Source: DASPMP01 sp035758925
Lineage (GTDB): Bacteria > Gemmatimonadota > Gemmatimonadetes > Gemmatimonadales > Gemmatimonadaceae
NCBI GenBank assembly: GCA_035758925.1
Contig: DASTVV010000145.1
Location: 1-64,000 of the forward strand
Length of the DNA: 64,000 bases
Reading direction: 5' to 3'
Shown: positions 1-8,695 of the stretch, piece after piece
Layout of the letters: every line of letters begins with the position of its first letter
Position numbering within the stretch: the stretch's first letter is position 1
Program-made: the position numbers and the translations under genes
The notes under the pieces: generated by a model
Told to the model about the DNA's origin: nothing
What the model saw: only the letters and a program-made list of their open reading frames with translations
The model's database searches: none

Positions 1-846
1 CACGACGCGGTTCACCATGTCGACGAAGCGCGCCGCCGATAGCAGCGCGTCGTGCCGCTGATCCATCGGTGTCGTACCGGCATGGTTCTGAAAGCCGGTG
101 ATCGTCACTTCCCATTGCTTGATCCCGACGATCCCTTCGACGACGCCGATGTTGAGGCCCTCGCGTTCCAGATTGCCGCCCTGCTCGATATGAAGCTCGA
201 GGTAGGTGGCGACGTCCCCCCGCTTGCGCTGGATTTCCGCGATGCGCGCGGGCGTGCCGCCGAGGAAGCTCATCCCTTCCTCGATGCTCTTGCCGCTCCA
301 CGCTTTGTTCGCGAGCTCCGGCGCGGTGAGTTGTCCACTGACGGCGCGACTCCCGTACAGACCGCCCTCCTCGTTCGCCCAGATCACGATCTCCAACGGA
401 TGGCGCGTGCGCGTCCGCTGCTCGGCGAAAGTCTGCGCCACCTCGATGGCGGAGAGCGATCCGACGGTTCCGTCGTAGTTGCCGCCGTCGGGTACGCTGT
501 CGATGTGCGAGCCGAAAACGATGGGCTTGAGGGAAGGATCCGTCCCGGCGCGTCGACCGAATATGTTGCCGGCAAAGTCCACCGAGACTTCGAGGCCGGC
601 GCTGCGCATCAGGTCCGTCACGTACGCGCGTCCGGCCCGATCGAACTCGCTGTACGCTACGCGTGAGACGCCGCCCTGAGGGTTTGCTCCGAACACCGAG
701 AGGGCCTTGAGGTTCGCGTTGAGACGCTCGGCATCCAACGTCGGCGCGAGCCTGGAGTTGCGGCCCAGCGCAAACGCGGCCTTAGGCAGGACGGCGCCTG
801 CCGCAGCGCCCGCCATCATTCCCGCGAATCGGCGTCGGTTCATCAT
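1..846 (-). CDS. M20-family Zn-dependent amidohydrolase (N-carbamoyl amino acid / allantoate amidohydrolase type), C-terminus cut by window edge
   Basis: Open frame read from the reverse strand and still open at base 1, so only the first 282 codons are present. The N-terminus carries a Tat-like signal (NRRRFAGMMAGAAAG), so the enzyme is probably exported. Metal-site motifs of the M20 amidase branch are visible: GSHIDSVPDGG, then ANEEGG, then HIEQGG, followed by the start of the lid/dimerisation domain (NHAGTTPMDQRHD). Family members hydrolyse N-carbamoyl amino acids, allantoate or ureidoglycolate; the substrate cannot be read here. The ATG at 846 overlaps the stop of the upstream M20 peptidase by 4 nt (ATGA), so the two are translationally coupled; an adjacent ATG at 843 is an alternative start. 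Confidence 0.85.
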   Translation of the reverse strand, partial: MMNRRRFAGMMAGAAAGAVLPKAAFALGRNSRLAPTLDAERLNANLKALSVFGANPQGGVSRVAYSEFDRAGRAYVTDLMRSAGLEVSVDFAGNIFGRRAGTDPSLKPIVFGSHIDSVPDGGNYDGTVGSLSAIEVAQTFAEQRTRTRHPLEIVIWANEEGGLYGSRAVSGQLTAPELANKAWSGKSIEEGMSFLGGTPARIAEIQRKRGDVATYLELHIEQGGNLEREGLNIGVVEGIVGIKQWEVTITGFQNHAGTTPMDQRHDALLSAARFVDMVNRVV

Positions 847-2408
847 GGTGTGTCGCTCCAGATCCGGCCGAGGTGAGCCACGATGCCCGCGTAAACCTGT
901 ATCCCGTCGAACAGGTTCTGCAACCGGAGGTTCTCGTTGGCGGCGTGCTGGCTATTGTCGTGGTTCACGATGGGAAGCGTGATCAACGGGGTGCGGAGCA
1001 CCTCCTCGAAATGATACAGCGGGAGACTGCCGCCCAGCATCGGGACGACGATGACACGGTCTCCGACGCCCATCTCCGTCGCCCGCACGACCGCGCGTGA
1101 GACCGGCAGCGACATGTCGGTGCGAGACGCCGGATAGCCGCCTTCCCACTCCATCTTCAGGATTCGCGCGTGCGTCAGACGCTCCTCGGGCGTCGGATCG
1201 CGGTCCAGCACAAAGAACCCCTGCTTTCGAGCGTGCGCTTCCACGAGCGATCGGACGCCGGCGGGCGTCTGGCGCGGCACCATGCGAAAATCGATCGACG
1301 CGCGGGCGAGCGTGGGCACGGCGTTCGCCGCCAGCGCTCCGACGTTACCGCCGCTGATGCCGCGGACATTCAGCGCGGGCAGCATGATCCTCTCCATGAG
1401 CGGCGCGTTGCCCTGTTCCGTGCTCTGCAACTGGAGCTCGACGCGGAGCGCCGAGTCGGGAGGCGGCGCCGCGGCAATCGCGTCGCGCTCGACGCGCGTG
1501 GGCGCCTGCACGTCGTCGTAGAAGTCGTCGATCAGGATGCGCCCATCGTCATTGCGCATGCTGGCGATGAGGTTGGCCATCAGGACGAGCGGATTCGGCG
1601 CCCAATTGCCGTAGTGGCCGCTGTGCAGAGGTCTGGCGGGACCGAACACCGTGAGCTCGAGTCCCATCACGCCCCGCGCGCCGAACACGACTTGCTGCCT
1701 GCGTGACTGGTGGACGGGTCCGTCTCCGAAGAGCCACAGGTCAGCGCCGAGCAGCTCGCGGTGCCGCGTCAGCATGTCACGAATGTGCGCCGAGCCCGCC
1801 TCCTCTTCTCCCTCGAAGAAGAACTTCAGGTTCACGCTTGGACGGACGTTCGCGGAGCGGAGCGCGTCGAGCGCAGACAAGAAAGCAATGATCGGGCTTT
1901 TGTCGTCGCCGGCGGATCGCGCGTACAGCCGCGACTCGCCCTGCACCGTGCCGGGCTGCGTCGGTAGCGGAATGATCGGTCCACCGGGACTGGCGCGGAG
2001 TGTCGGCGCCCACGGCGGCGTCATCCACTGCGACGTGTCAACCGGCTGCCCGTCGTAATGCGCGTAGAACACGACCGTACGTGTCGCGCCCGGAGCTCGA
2101 AGCTCGCCGTATACGGCCGGCGGCGAACCGGGCGCTTCGAGCAGCCGCGTGCTCGCGCCGCGGCGCTCCAGCATCTGCACGATGTAGTGCGCGTTGCGGC
2201 GGATATTCACCGAATCGGTGGCGAGATTCGGAATGGCGAGGAAGTCCGCCAGATCGCGCACGATCGCGACGTCATTTGCCTGGAGGTACGCTCGCACAGC
2301 CCCCCGAACTCGCGTCGGATCGGCATCCCGTGCGCCCTGCGCGCCTACCGTTTGCGCCAACAGCAGCGCGGCGAGTCCCAGCAGTTTTCCCGTGGTTGGC
2401 CCGGTCAT
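843..2408 (-). CDS. M20 family metallopeptidase, secreted
   Basis: 521 aa with an N-terminal signal peptide (hydrophobic stretch ending near AQTVGAQG). The co-catalytic zinc-peptidase motifs are in order: FYAHYDGQPVD, then GDDKSP, then EGEEEAGS; the dimerisation domain follows, with the final metal-ligand region near the C-terminus (HFEEVLRTPL, NHDNSQHAANEN). M20 dipeptidases/carboxypeptidases cleave short peptides, here probably in the periplasm. It is the first gene of a two-gene minus-strand operon with the amidohydrolase that follows, and diverges from the S9 peptidase across only 48 bp. The pair suggests uptake or scavenging of peptides or N-substituted amino acids. Exact specificity is not predictable. 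Confidence 0.9.
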   Translation of the reverse strand: MTGPTTGKLLGLAALLLAQTVGAQGARDADPTRVRGAVRAYLQANDVAIVRDLADFLAIPNLATDSVNIRRNAHYIVQMLERRGASTRLLEAPGSPPAVYGELRAPGATRTVVFYAHYDGQPVDTSQWMTPPWAPTLRASPGGPIIPLPTQPGTVQGESRLYARSAGDDKSPIIAFLSALDALRSANVRPSVNLKFFFEGEEEAGSAHIRDMLTRHRELLGADLWLFGDGPVHQSRRQQVVFGARGVMGLELTVFGPARPLHSGHYGNWAPNPLVLMANLIASMRNDDGRILIDDFYDDVQAPTRVERDAIAAAPPPDSALRVELQLQSTEQGNAPLMERIMLPALNVRGISGGNVGALAANAVPTLARASIDFRMVPRQTPAGVRSLVEAHARKQGFFVLDRDPTPEERLTHARILKMEWEGGYPASRTDMSLPVSRAVVRATEMGVGDRVIVVPMLGGSLPLYHFEEVLRTPLITLPIVNHDNSQHAANENLRLQNLFDGIQVYAGIVAHLGRIWSDTP

Positions 2409-2425
2409 GTTCTGGATGGTACAAT
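2396..2425 (+). promoter_or_regulatory. Probable sigma70-type promoter of the S9 peptidase gene
   Basis: A -35-like TTGGCC (2396-2401) and a -10-like TACAAT (2420-2425) are separated by 18 bp and lie 31 bp before the ATG at 2457. The -35 half falls inside the first codons of the divergent M20 gene, so the two divergent promoters must overlap. Confidence 0.5.
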
Positions 2426-2456
2426 AGGCGCGTCACCTTGTCACACAGGGTTTGTT

Positions 2457-4535
2457 ATGCGCCGATCCATTCTCGTACTTCTGGTTCTCGCGTCCGCGCT
2501 GCGGGCGGCGTCCTCCCAGGCCCAGCAACCGCTGGGCGACACGCTGTTCACCGTCGCCAAATACCTCGACTATGAGCAGGTCGCCGATCCGCAGATCTCG
2601 CCCGACGGGATGCAGATCGTCTACACGCGGCGACACGTGAACAAGGTTGCGGACCGCTGGGACGCCAGCCTCTGGATCATGAACGTCGACGGCTCGCGGA
2701 ACCGGTTTCTCGTGGATGGCGCCAGCCCGCGCTGGTCGCCTGACGGGACGCGCATTGCGTACCTGAACGACGGCGAGCCGAGCGGCACGCAGCTCTTCGT
2801 GCGCTACATGGATGCGGAGGGCGCCACGTCGCAGGTAACCCACGTCGCCGAGCCTATCTCGGACCTTCGGTGGTCCCCCGACGGCAAGTGGATCGGGTTC
2901 AGCATGTTCGTGCCCAAGGAGAACACCTGGAAGATCGACATGCCGGCGGCGCCGGCCGGCGCCAAATGGACACCCGCTCCGAAGTACATCACTGAGCTCC
3001 ACTACCGTCAGGATCGCCGCGGGTTCAATCGTCCCGGCTTCACCCACCTCTACATCGTTCCGAGCGACGGAGGCACGGCGCGCGCGCTTACGTCGGGCGA
3101 ATGGAACGTCGGCGGACGGTTCGATGGCCAGAGCCAGGGCGTGTCGTGGGATTGGTCACCCGACGGACGCTCCGTGTTCGTGGTGGGCATGAACGACAAG
3201 AACGCCGACCTCAACTACCGCAACGCGAACATTTACAGCGTGGACGTCGCAAGCTCAGCGCTCAAGCGGCTCAACGCGCAGTCGGGCGAGTGGAGCAGCG
3301 TCGTCGTTTCGCCCGACGGAAGGAAGCTGGCCTACACCGGATACCCGGACACGCGGGCGAGCTACCAGGCCGAGGAAGTCTACGTGATGAACGCGGACGG
3401 CAGCGGCGCACAGAAGATCACGAGCATCGATCGCGATCCCGCCACGCTACTCTGGGCCCGCGACGGTAGTGGCCTGTACTTCAGCGTTTTCGAAACAGGA
3501 ACCGCGAACGTCTACTTCGCATCGGTTACCGGGACCGGAGCCACGAAGCTCACTAGCGGTACACAGATGCTGACGCTTGGGTCGCTCGCCAAATCCGGAC
3601 TCGGCGCGGGGATTCGCACAAGTCCGCTGGAGCCGGCCGACATCGTGCGCATCGATCTCACCAAGCGCGGCGCAGCGGCGACGGTGTCGCAGCTGACGCA
3701 CGTGAACGATGACATCCTCGCCAACGTCAAGCTGGGCAACGTCGAGCGCATCACGGCGAAATCCACAGGCAACACAGAGGTCGAGGGTTGGGTGGTGAAG
3801 CCCCCCAATTTCGCCCCCGGCAAGAAGTATCCGCTGGTGTTCGAGATCCACGGCGGACCGCACGGCATGTACAACGTTGCGTTCAGCGCCAGCTACCAAA
3901 ACTTCGCCTCGAACGGGTTTGTGGTGCTCTATACCAACCCGCGCGGCTCGACCGGATACGGATCGCCGTTTGGCAACGCCATCGAGAAGAACTACCCCGG
4001 ACCCGACTACGACGACCTCATGGCCGCCGTGGACGCGCTCGTCGCGAAGGGCTACGTCGACACGTCGCGGATGTACGTGGGAGGCTGCTCCGGTGGCGGC
4101 GTGCTCTCGAGCTGGGTGATCGGGCACACCGATCGCTTCGCCGCGGCCGCGGTGCGCTGTCCCGTGACCAACTGGATGTCGTTCGCGGGCCAGTCGGACA
4201 TTCCGCTCTTCACGCATTGGTTTTTCGACAAGCCGTTCTGGGAAGACCCGAAGTCGTGGCTCGAGCACTCCACCATCATGCACGTCGGGAAGGTGAAGAC
4301 GCCGACGCTGCTGATGACCGGAGAGCTGGACATGCGCACGCCGATGCCCCAGACGGAGGAGTTCTATGCCGCGCTCAAGATGCGCGGGATTCCCACGGCG
4401 CTGCTTCGATTCGAGGGCGAGTACCACGGCACGTCGTCGAAACCATCCAACTGGGTCCGGACACAGCTCTACATGATGAGCTGGTACAACCGCTGGCCGG
4501 AGGGTGCGGCCATGGCCGGCAAGCCGACGCCGTAA
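2457..4535 (+). CDS. S9 family prolyl oligopeptidase-type serine peptidase, secreted
   Basis: 692 aa. An N-terminal signal peptide (RRSILVLLVLASALRAASSQAQ) is followed by a WD40-like beta-propeller (repeats with SPDG motifs, about residues 40-420) and a C-terminal alpha/beta-hydrolase domain. The catalytic triad can be placed: Ser545 in GGCSGGG, Asp625 in GELDMRT, His657 in GEYHGTS. The family cleaves short peptides, often after proline or as dipeptidyl/acylaminoacyl peptidases. I chose the ATG at 2457 because it gives a clean signal peptide; the frame is open further upstream but that part overlaps the divergent M20 gene. A strong terminator follows at 4566. It works logically with the M20 hydrolases as an extracytoplasmic peptide-degrading set. 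Confidence 0.93.
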   Translation: MRRSILVLLVLASALRAASSQAQQPLGDTLFTVAKYLDYEQVADPQISPDGMQIVYTRRHVNKVADRWDASLWIMNVDGSRNRFLVDGASPRWSPDGTRIAYLNDGEPSGTQLFVRYMDAEGATSQVTHVAEPISDLRWSPDGKWIGFSMFVPKENTWKIDMPAAPAGAKWTPAPKYITELHYRQDRRGFNRPGFTHLYIVPSDGGTARALTSGEWNVGGRFDGQSQGVSWDWSPDGRSVFVVGMNDKNADLNYRNANIYSVDVASSALKRLNAQSGEWSSVVVSPDGRKLAYTGYPDTRASYQAEEVYVMNADGSGAQKITSIDRDPATLLWARDGSGLYFSVFETGTANVYFASVTGTGATKLTSGTQMLTLGSLAKSGLGAGIRTSPLEPADIVRIDLTKRGAAATVSQLTHVNDDILANVKLGNVERITAKSTGNTEVEGWVVKPPNFAPGKKYPLVFEIHGGPHGMYNVAFSASYQNFASNGFVVLYTNPRGSTGYGSPFGNAIEKNYPGPDYDDLMAAVDALVAKGYVDTSRMYVGGCSGGGVLSSWVIGHTDRFAAAAVRCPVTNWMSFAGQSDIPLFTHWFFDKPFWEDPKSWLEHSTIMHVGKVKTPTLLMTGELDMRTPMPQTEEFYAALKMRGIPTALLRFEGEYHGTSSKPSNWVRTQLYMMSWYNRWPEGAAMAGKPTP

Positions 4536-4565
4536 TACACGCGCAAGCGCGCTTCATATAGTATC

Positions 4566-4599
4566 GGGCGGGTCGAATCGGACCCGCCCTTTTCATTTT
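4566..4599 (+). terminator. Rho-independent terminator after the S9 peptidase
   Basis: Perfect 9-bp stem GGGCGGGTC (4566-4574) / GACCCGCCC (4581-4589), 6-nt loop, followed by a T-rich tract TTTTCATTTT. Confidence 0.9.
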
Positions 4600-4624
4600 C
4601 ACCCTCCCAAGGACCGACATCGGG

Positions 4625-6112
4625 TTGCTGCTTCTGGACGAGCTCCGCGACGCCTGGCGTGACGCGCCACGCGCCCATCGTGTCGCCCTCATCTGCATCG
4701 GCGTCCTGGGCGTCGCCCTTCGGCTCGCGTATCTCGGCCAGCCGATGCGATACGACGAGTCGGTCACCTACCTGCTCTTCGTGCGGCGCTCGTGGCACGA
4801 CGCGTTGTCGCTCTACACGTATCCCAACAACCATCTGCTTCACACGTTGCTGGCGAAGGCGTCGGTCTCGGTCTTCGGCGACGCGCCGTGGGCCATTCGC
4901 CTGCCAACGCTCCTGGCGGGGATTCTCGTCATTCCCGCCACCTACGCGGCCGCGCGCGCGCTGTACGGTTCGCGAGCGGCAATTCTGGCCGCCGCAATCG
5001 TGGCGTCGTCCGGCGCTCTGACGCTGTACTCCACCAATGCGCGCGGCTACTCGATGATCGTGCTGGCATTTCTGCTGCTCGTCCTCATCGGAGCTCGACT
5101 GCTGCGTGGTGGGCCGTCGTCGCTGTGGGTTGCGTTTGCCGTGGTGGCCGCGCTCGGCCTGTGGACCCTGCCCACGATGATGTTCCCGCTGGGAACGATG
5201 GCCGTGTGGCTCGCGCTCTCGTTGTTGATCGAGCGGCGTAACTCCGAACTGCGACGTCTCGTGATCGCGTTGGGGTTGGCGATTGGACTCGCGATCGTGG
5301 CGTACTGGCCCGTGATCAACCGCGAAGGCATCGCCGCAATCACTCGCAACCGTTTCGTTGCGTCCTCCGGGTGGTTCGAGTTCTTCGAGCAGATGCCCGC
5401 GACGATTGGCGAGGCGCTGTCCCTGTGGGGGCTCGGCGGCCCGGTGACGCATGTCGTGCTCCTCGTTCTCGGGGTGTGCGCCGTGATCGCGCTGCGACGA
5501 CATGCATCACTCACGAAGTCTCGCGTCGGCATTCCGGTGGCCGCCTACGCCTTCTGCGCGTGGCTCCTGGTGGTGAATCACCGTGCGCCGTTCGCGCGCG
5601 TCTGGTTGTGGCTGCTGCCGCTCGCCGCGGCACTCGCGGGCGCGGGTGCACTACTGGCGGGCAAACGGTGGCGTGGACCGGGTGAACCGAGCGAGCGCGA
5701 TATCGCCATCGCCTCAGTGATTCTGGCGCTCTTGCTGGCGGTCTCCCTTGTGCGCTCGAACGCCGTACTCGCGTCCCGCGACACCGGCACTTATCGCGAC
5801 GCGCCGCAGGCGGCAGCGGTGCTCGGTCGCGTTCTGCAGCCAGGCGACCGGCTGCTGGTGGCGATTCCCACGAACGGGCCTCTCGGATATTACTTCCACC
5901 GACGCGGCATCACGGCGGCTTTCTTCTCGGCGGATGAGCGGCGCGCCAATCGAGTCGTGGCCGTGATCGATCAGGGGGAACGGCAGACGCTCGACGACCT
6001 TGCCGCGAGAAGCCTGGTGAGGGACACGACGCAGTTCGGGCCGCCGACGGTCATCTCGAGGCTCCCCGGTTCCTTGCTCGTCCAATACCTGCGTCGGCAT
6101 GCGTCGCCGTAA
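4625..6112 (+). CDS. GT39-like (PMT/ArnT) integral membrane glycosyltransferase
   Basis: 495 aa with about ten hydrophobic segments. The first extracytoplasmic loop has the acidic motif of polyprenyl-phosphate-sugar-dependent transferases (MRYDESVTY), followed by PNNHLLHTLLAK, as in the Dol-P-Man mannosyltransferase/ArnT superfamily. Such enzymes move a sugar from a lipid-linked donor to a protein or lipid on the periplasmic face. No ATG precedes the conserved region; a TTG start at 4625 sits 11 nt after AAGGA (4609-4613), which decides the start. The 3' end overlaps the next, also multi-pass, gene by 14 nt, so the two are probably one operon. No polysaccharide cluster surrounds them, so donor and acceptor are unknown. 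Confidence 0.8.
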   Translation: MLLLDELRDAWRDAPRAHRVALICIGVLGVALRLAYLGQPMRYDESVTYLLFVRRSWHDALSLYTYPNNHLLHTLLAKASVSVFGDAPWAIRLPTLLAGILVIPATYAAARALYGSRAAILAAAIVASSGALTLYSTNARGYSMIVLAFLLLVLIGARLLRGGPSSLWVAFAVVAALGLWTLPTMMFPLGTMAVWLALSLLIERRNSELRRLVIALGLAIGLAIVAYWPVINREGIAAITRNRFVASSGWFEFFEQMPATIGEALSLWGLGGPVTHVVLLVLGVCAVIALRRHASLTKSRVGIPVAAYAFCAWLLVVNHRAPFARVWLWLLPLAAALAGAGALLAGKRWRGPGEPSERDIAIASVILALLLAVSLVRSNAVLASRDTGTYRDAPQAAAVLGRVLQPGDRLLVAIPTNGPLGYYFHRRGITAAFFSADERRANRVVAVIDQGERQTLDDLAARSLVRDTTQFGPPTVISRLPGSLLVQYLRRHASP

Positions 6113-8507
6113 CGCGCCCGGCGTCGTCTTGCTGGCGCTGGCGGTCGCGCTGCTGTTCGTACCGATCGCGGCAGCGAGCAATGCGGATCGGGCGACGCAG
6201 ACACTCACGCTCCTCTCCCTGACAGCCGCACTGGGGTTGATGGGGCTCACCTGGGTAGCCCTGCGTCAGCGCGGGGCCAGCGCCGCCTATCTCGGGCTCG
6301 GCGCGCTCGCGGGCGCGTGCCTCACGACGTTTCTGGTGTCGTCGGTGCGTGACCCTGCGTCGCCGCCGGTCGCCGCCCTCGTCGCGCGCCAGTTCGAAAT
6401 CGCGGCGATAAACGCCGTCGCGCTCTGGGTGATGGTCGTCAGCGTGCGACGACTCTTCCCTCCTCCCGCTCGTGGTCTCGCGGTCGCCGCGATCGCGCTG
6501 CTCGCGATCGCCTTGTTCCCGTTTCCGTTGTTGCTCGTTCAGCCAGGCGTCGCGCCACTCAACCTCATCGACGTTCGGCAGCAGCTGCACGCTGGGGTCA
6601 TGTACTGGACCACGGGCGCATTGCTGCTCGTCGTCCCGTTCCTCGCTCTCACGACGCTTCCAGGGGATTGGTTCGAGCAGTTCTGGTCCAACGCTACCGG
6701 ACGCGTCGTGGCCATCTCGAACCGCGTCTTCGCCACGGCGCTCGTCGTAGTCGCGCTGGCCCTCGCGATCGTTTTCACCTGGTACAGCTTCGACGCGCGG
6801 CCCACCACAGCCGACGAGATCGCGCAGCTCTGGCACGCACGCATCCTGCTGACCGGCAGACTGGCGCTCCCGCCCGATTCCAATCCGGAGTTTTTTGCGA
6901 TCGACAACGTGATCGACCGTCCGATATGGATGTCGCAGTTTCCCATCGGAGGTCCTGCGGTGATGGCGGTCGGCCTGCTCCTGCGCGCAGCCTGGCTGGT
7001 GAACCCGGTTCTCACCGCACTCACCGCGCTCAACGTGTACCGCTTCACGCAACGGGCGTACGGTGAGGCGCAGGCTCGCGCCGCCGCGGCAGTCTTCGTC
7101 GTCAGCCCGATGGTGCTGCTCATGGGCGGCACGCATATGAACCACATGCCGACGGCATGGCTCGTAACGCTAGGCCTGGCGTCGCTGCCAGTGTGGATGG
7201 CGACGAGCGAAACTCCGGTGCTGCGGCGCTCAGCGGCGCTTATCGGGTTGGCACTCGGCTGCGCGATGACCATCCGGCCCCTCGACGGCGTCGTCGCCGG
7301 ACTGATCGTCGGGCTCGCGATGATCGCCACCGCGGCGCGCGACCGCACCCGCGCGAGGTCCCTGCTCGTGGCAATCGCCGCTGGCGCAGTGCCGGTAGCG
7401 CTCCTGTTGGTCGCGAACTGGAGGACGACGGGGAGCCCGTTGCGGTTCGGCTATGAAGTCCTCTGGGGACCCAACCATTCGTTGGGACTGCACGACGATC
7501 CCACCGGGCATCCGCACACGCCGTGGCGCGCGCTTCTCCTGGGCGTGAAGTACGGAGTTCAGCTCAACTGGATTTCCACCGCGTGGCCAGTTCCCGTGAT
7601 TCTCATAGTGGCCACCGGACTGCTGCTGGTTCGCGAACGTCCGATGCGCTGGGACGTGCTCCTGCTCGCGCTCTTTGGCGCGCAGTTGTTCGTGTACGCC
7701 TTCTACTGGCACGACGGCCAGTTCGTCGGGCCGCGATTCATGTTCACCGCAGTCCCCGCGTTGTTGATTCTGGCCGCGCGATTCCCATTCATCGCGGGAG
7801 CGCGCTGGAGCGGAGTGCCGCGACGCATCGCCCTCGTAGTGATCCCGGTCTGCATCGGAGTTGCCTGGCTCCGGCACATGCCACCATTCGGGGTCCAGGG
7901 AGTCGCAAGCGAGTTCCGCGGGTCACGAACGAGACTCAAGCTGGACCCACCAATCGAAGTGACGACCGGCCGCGTGCAGAACGCGCTGATCTTCGTCCAG
8001 GAGGGAGCCGCCACACGACTGCTGCGCCGCTTGTGGGGCATTGGCGTCAGCCGCGCGGATGCCGCTCGCCTGGTGGCCGATGCCGATGCGTGCACATTGC
8101 TCGACGCCGTCATTGCCGAGGAGAGTCGCTCGCCCGCGGATTCGGCGGGCATGGTGGCGCGCATCGAGCGTGTTGCCAAGCCCTTCGTCGAGGACGACGA
8201 AAACGTGCATGCGCCCGACCCGAACCTGAAGATCAACAGCCCTTCGTCGCTCACACCTGCCTGCAGAAGAGAAATCGCTTTGGACAGCCGGCTCCGGAAC
8301 ACTGTTGCCTATGGCGCGATGCTTCTCAATAACGGCCTCGATCGCGACGGGCACGTCGACGGCCCGGCGCTCTATGTGATCAACCTGGGCGAGCGAAACG
8401 AGGTTCTGCGGCGCCGCTTCGCGGGCCGGCAGTGGTATCGATACGAGGTCCCGAGGGGTCGGCCCGACTCCCTGCCCATCCTCGTCCCATATGACTCGAC
8501 GCGCTGA
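6099..8507 (+). CDS. Large multi-pass membrane protein, GT39/ArnT-like
   Basis: 802 aa: an N-terminal block of about six membrane segments (residues 5-205), then a second hydrophobic block that opens with a loop resembling the GT-C acidic signature (TADEIAQLWHARILLTG) and contains HMNHMPTAW and FYWHDGQFVGPRF, and finally a soluble C-terminal part of about 200 residues with no recognised domain. The architecture fits a lipid-linked-sugar glycosyltransferase of the GT-C fold, possibly partnering the overlapping upstream gene. The ATG at 6099 lies inside the end of that gene. Function beyond membrane glycosyl transfer is inference. Confidence 0.7.
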   Translation: MRRRNAPGVVLLALAVALLFVPIAAASNADRATQTLTLLSLTAALGLMGLTWVALRQRGASAAYLGLGALAGACLTTFLVSSVRDPASPPVAALVARQFEIAAINAVALWVMVVSVRRLFPPPARGLAVAAIALLAIALFPFPLLLVQPGVAPLNLIDVRQQLHAGVMYWTTGALLLVVPFLALTTLPGDWFEQFWSNATGRVVAISNRVFATALVVVALALAIVFTWYSFDARPTTADEIAQLWHARILLTGRLALPPDSNPEFFAIDNVIDRPIWMSQFPIGGPAVMAVGLLLRAAWLVNPVLTALTALNVYRFTQRAYGEAQARAAAAVFVVSPMVLLMGGTHMNHMPTAWLVTLGLASLPVWMATSETPVLRRSAALIGLALGCAMTIRPLDGVVAGLIVGLAMIATAARDRTRARSLLVAIAAGAVPVALLLVANWRTTGSPLRFGYEVLWGPNHSLGLHDDPTGHPHTPWRALLLGVKYGVQLNWISTAWPVPVILIVATGLLLVRERPMRWDVLLLALFGAQLFVYAFYWHDGQFVGPRFMFTAVPALLILAARFPFIAGARWSGVPRRIALVVIPVCIGVAWLRHMPPFGVQGVASEFRGSRTRLKLDPPIEVTTGRVQNALIFVQEGAATRLLRRLWGIGVSRADAARLVADADACTLLDAVIAEESRSPADSAGMVARIERVAKPFVEDDENVHAPDPNLKINSPSSLTPACRREIALDSRLRNTVAYGAMLLNNGLDRDGHVDGPALYVINLGERNEVLRRRFAGRQWYRYEVPRGRPDSLPILVPYDSTR

Positions 8508-8546
8508 GAAGCTTCGGGCACGCTCGGTGCCTCTTGGACCGGTAGC

Positions 8547-8569
8547 AAAAAGCCCCGATCACTCGGGGC
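8547..8569 (-). terminator. Rho-independent terminator of tRNA-Cys
   Basis: Perfect 7-bp stem GCCCCGA (8552-8558) / TCGGGGC (8563-8569) with a 4-nt loop. Read on the minus strand it is followed by five T (complement of 8547-8551), directly downstream of the tRNA 3' end. It may also stop plus-strand transcription from the 8507 gene, though less efficiently. Confidence 0.85.
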
Positions 8570-8578
8570 ATTTCGCAG

Positions 8579-8650
8579 AGGCGCGGGCCGGAATCGAACC
8601 GGCGAATAGGAGTTTTGCAGACTCCTGCCTTACCACTTGGCTACCGCGCC
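8579..8650 (-). tRNA. tRNA-Cys (anticodon GCA)
   Basis: The reverse strand folds as a 72-nt cloverleaf: acceptor GGCGCGG/CCGCGCC, D arm GCC..AAGTGGTAA..GGC, anticodon stem GGAGT/ACTCC with loop CTGCAAA giving anticodon GCA, and T arm GCCGG-TTCGAAT-CCGGC. The discriminator base is U. CCA is not encoded and must be added post-transcriptionally. The gene has its own promoter and terminator and sits head-to-head with the PAP2 phosphatase. Confidence 0.97.
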
Positions 8651-8662
8651 GGGAGAGCACCC

Positions 8663-8691
8663 AAGTTATTCCGGGACAGGCACTTTCTCAA
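8663..8691 (-). promoter_or_regulatory. Promoter of tRNA-Cys
   Basis: On the minus strand, TTGAGA (complement of 8686-8691), a 17-bp spacer and TAACTT (complement of 8663-8668), 12 nt before the mature tRNA 5' end. Spacing and position are ideal for a sigma70-type tRNA promoter. Confidence 0.7.
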
Positions 8692-8695
8692 GCAG

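Noticed and set aside
3447..4427. 326-codon antisense frame in the S9 peptidase
   Set aside because: Shadow of a gene with intact catalytic triad; no domain.
8615..8695. Longer N-terminus for the PAP2 phosphatase
   Set aside because: Would overlap the tRNA-Cys gene and its promoter; residues there are not membrane-like.
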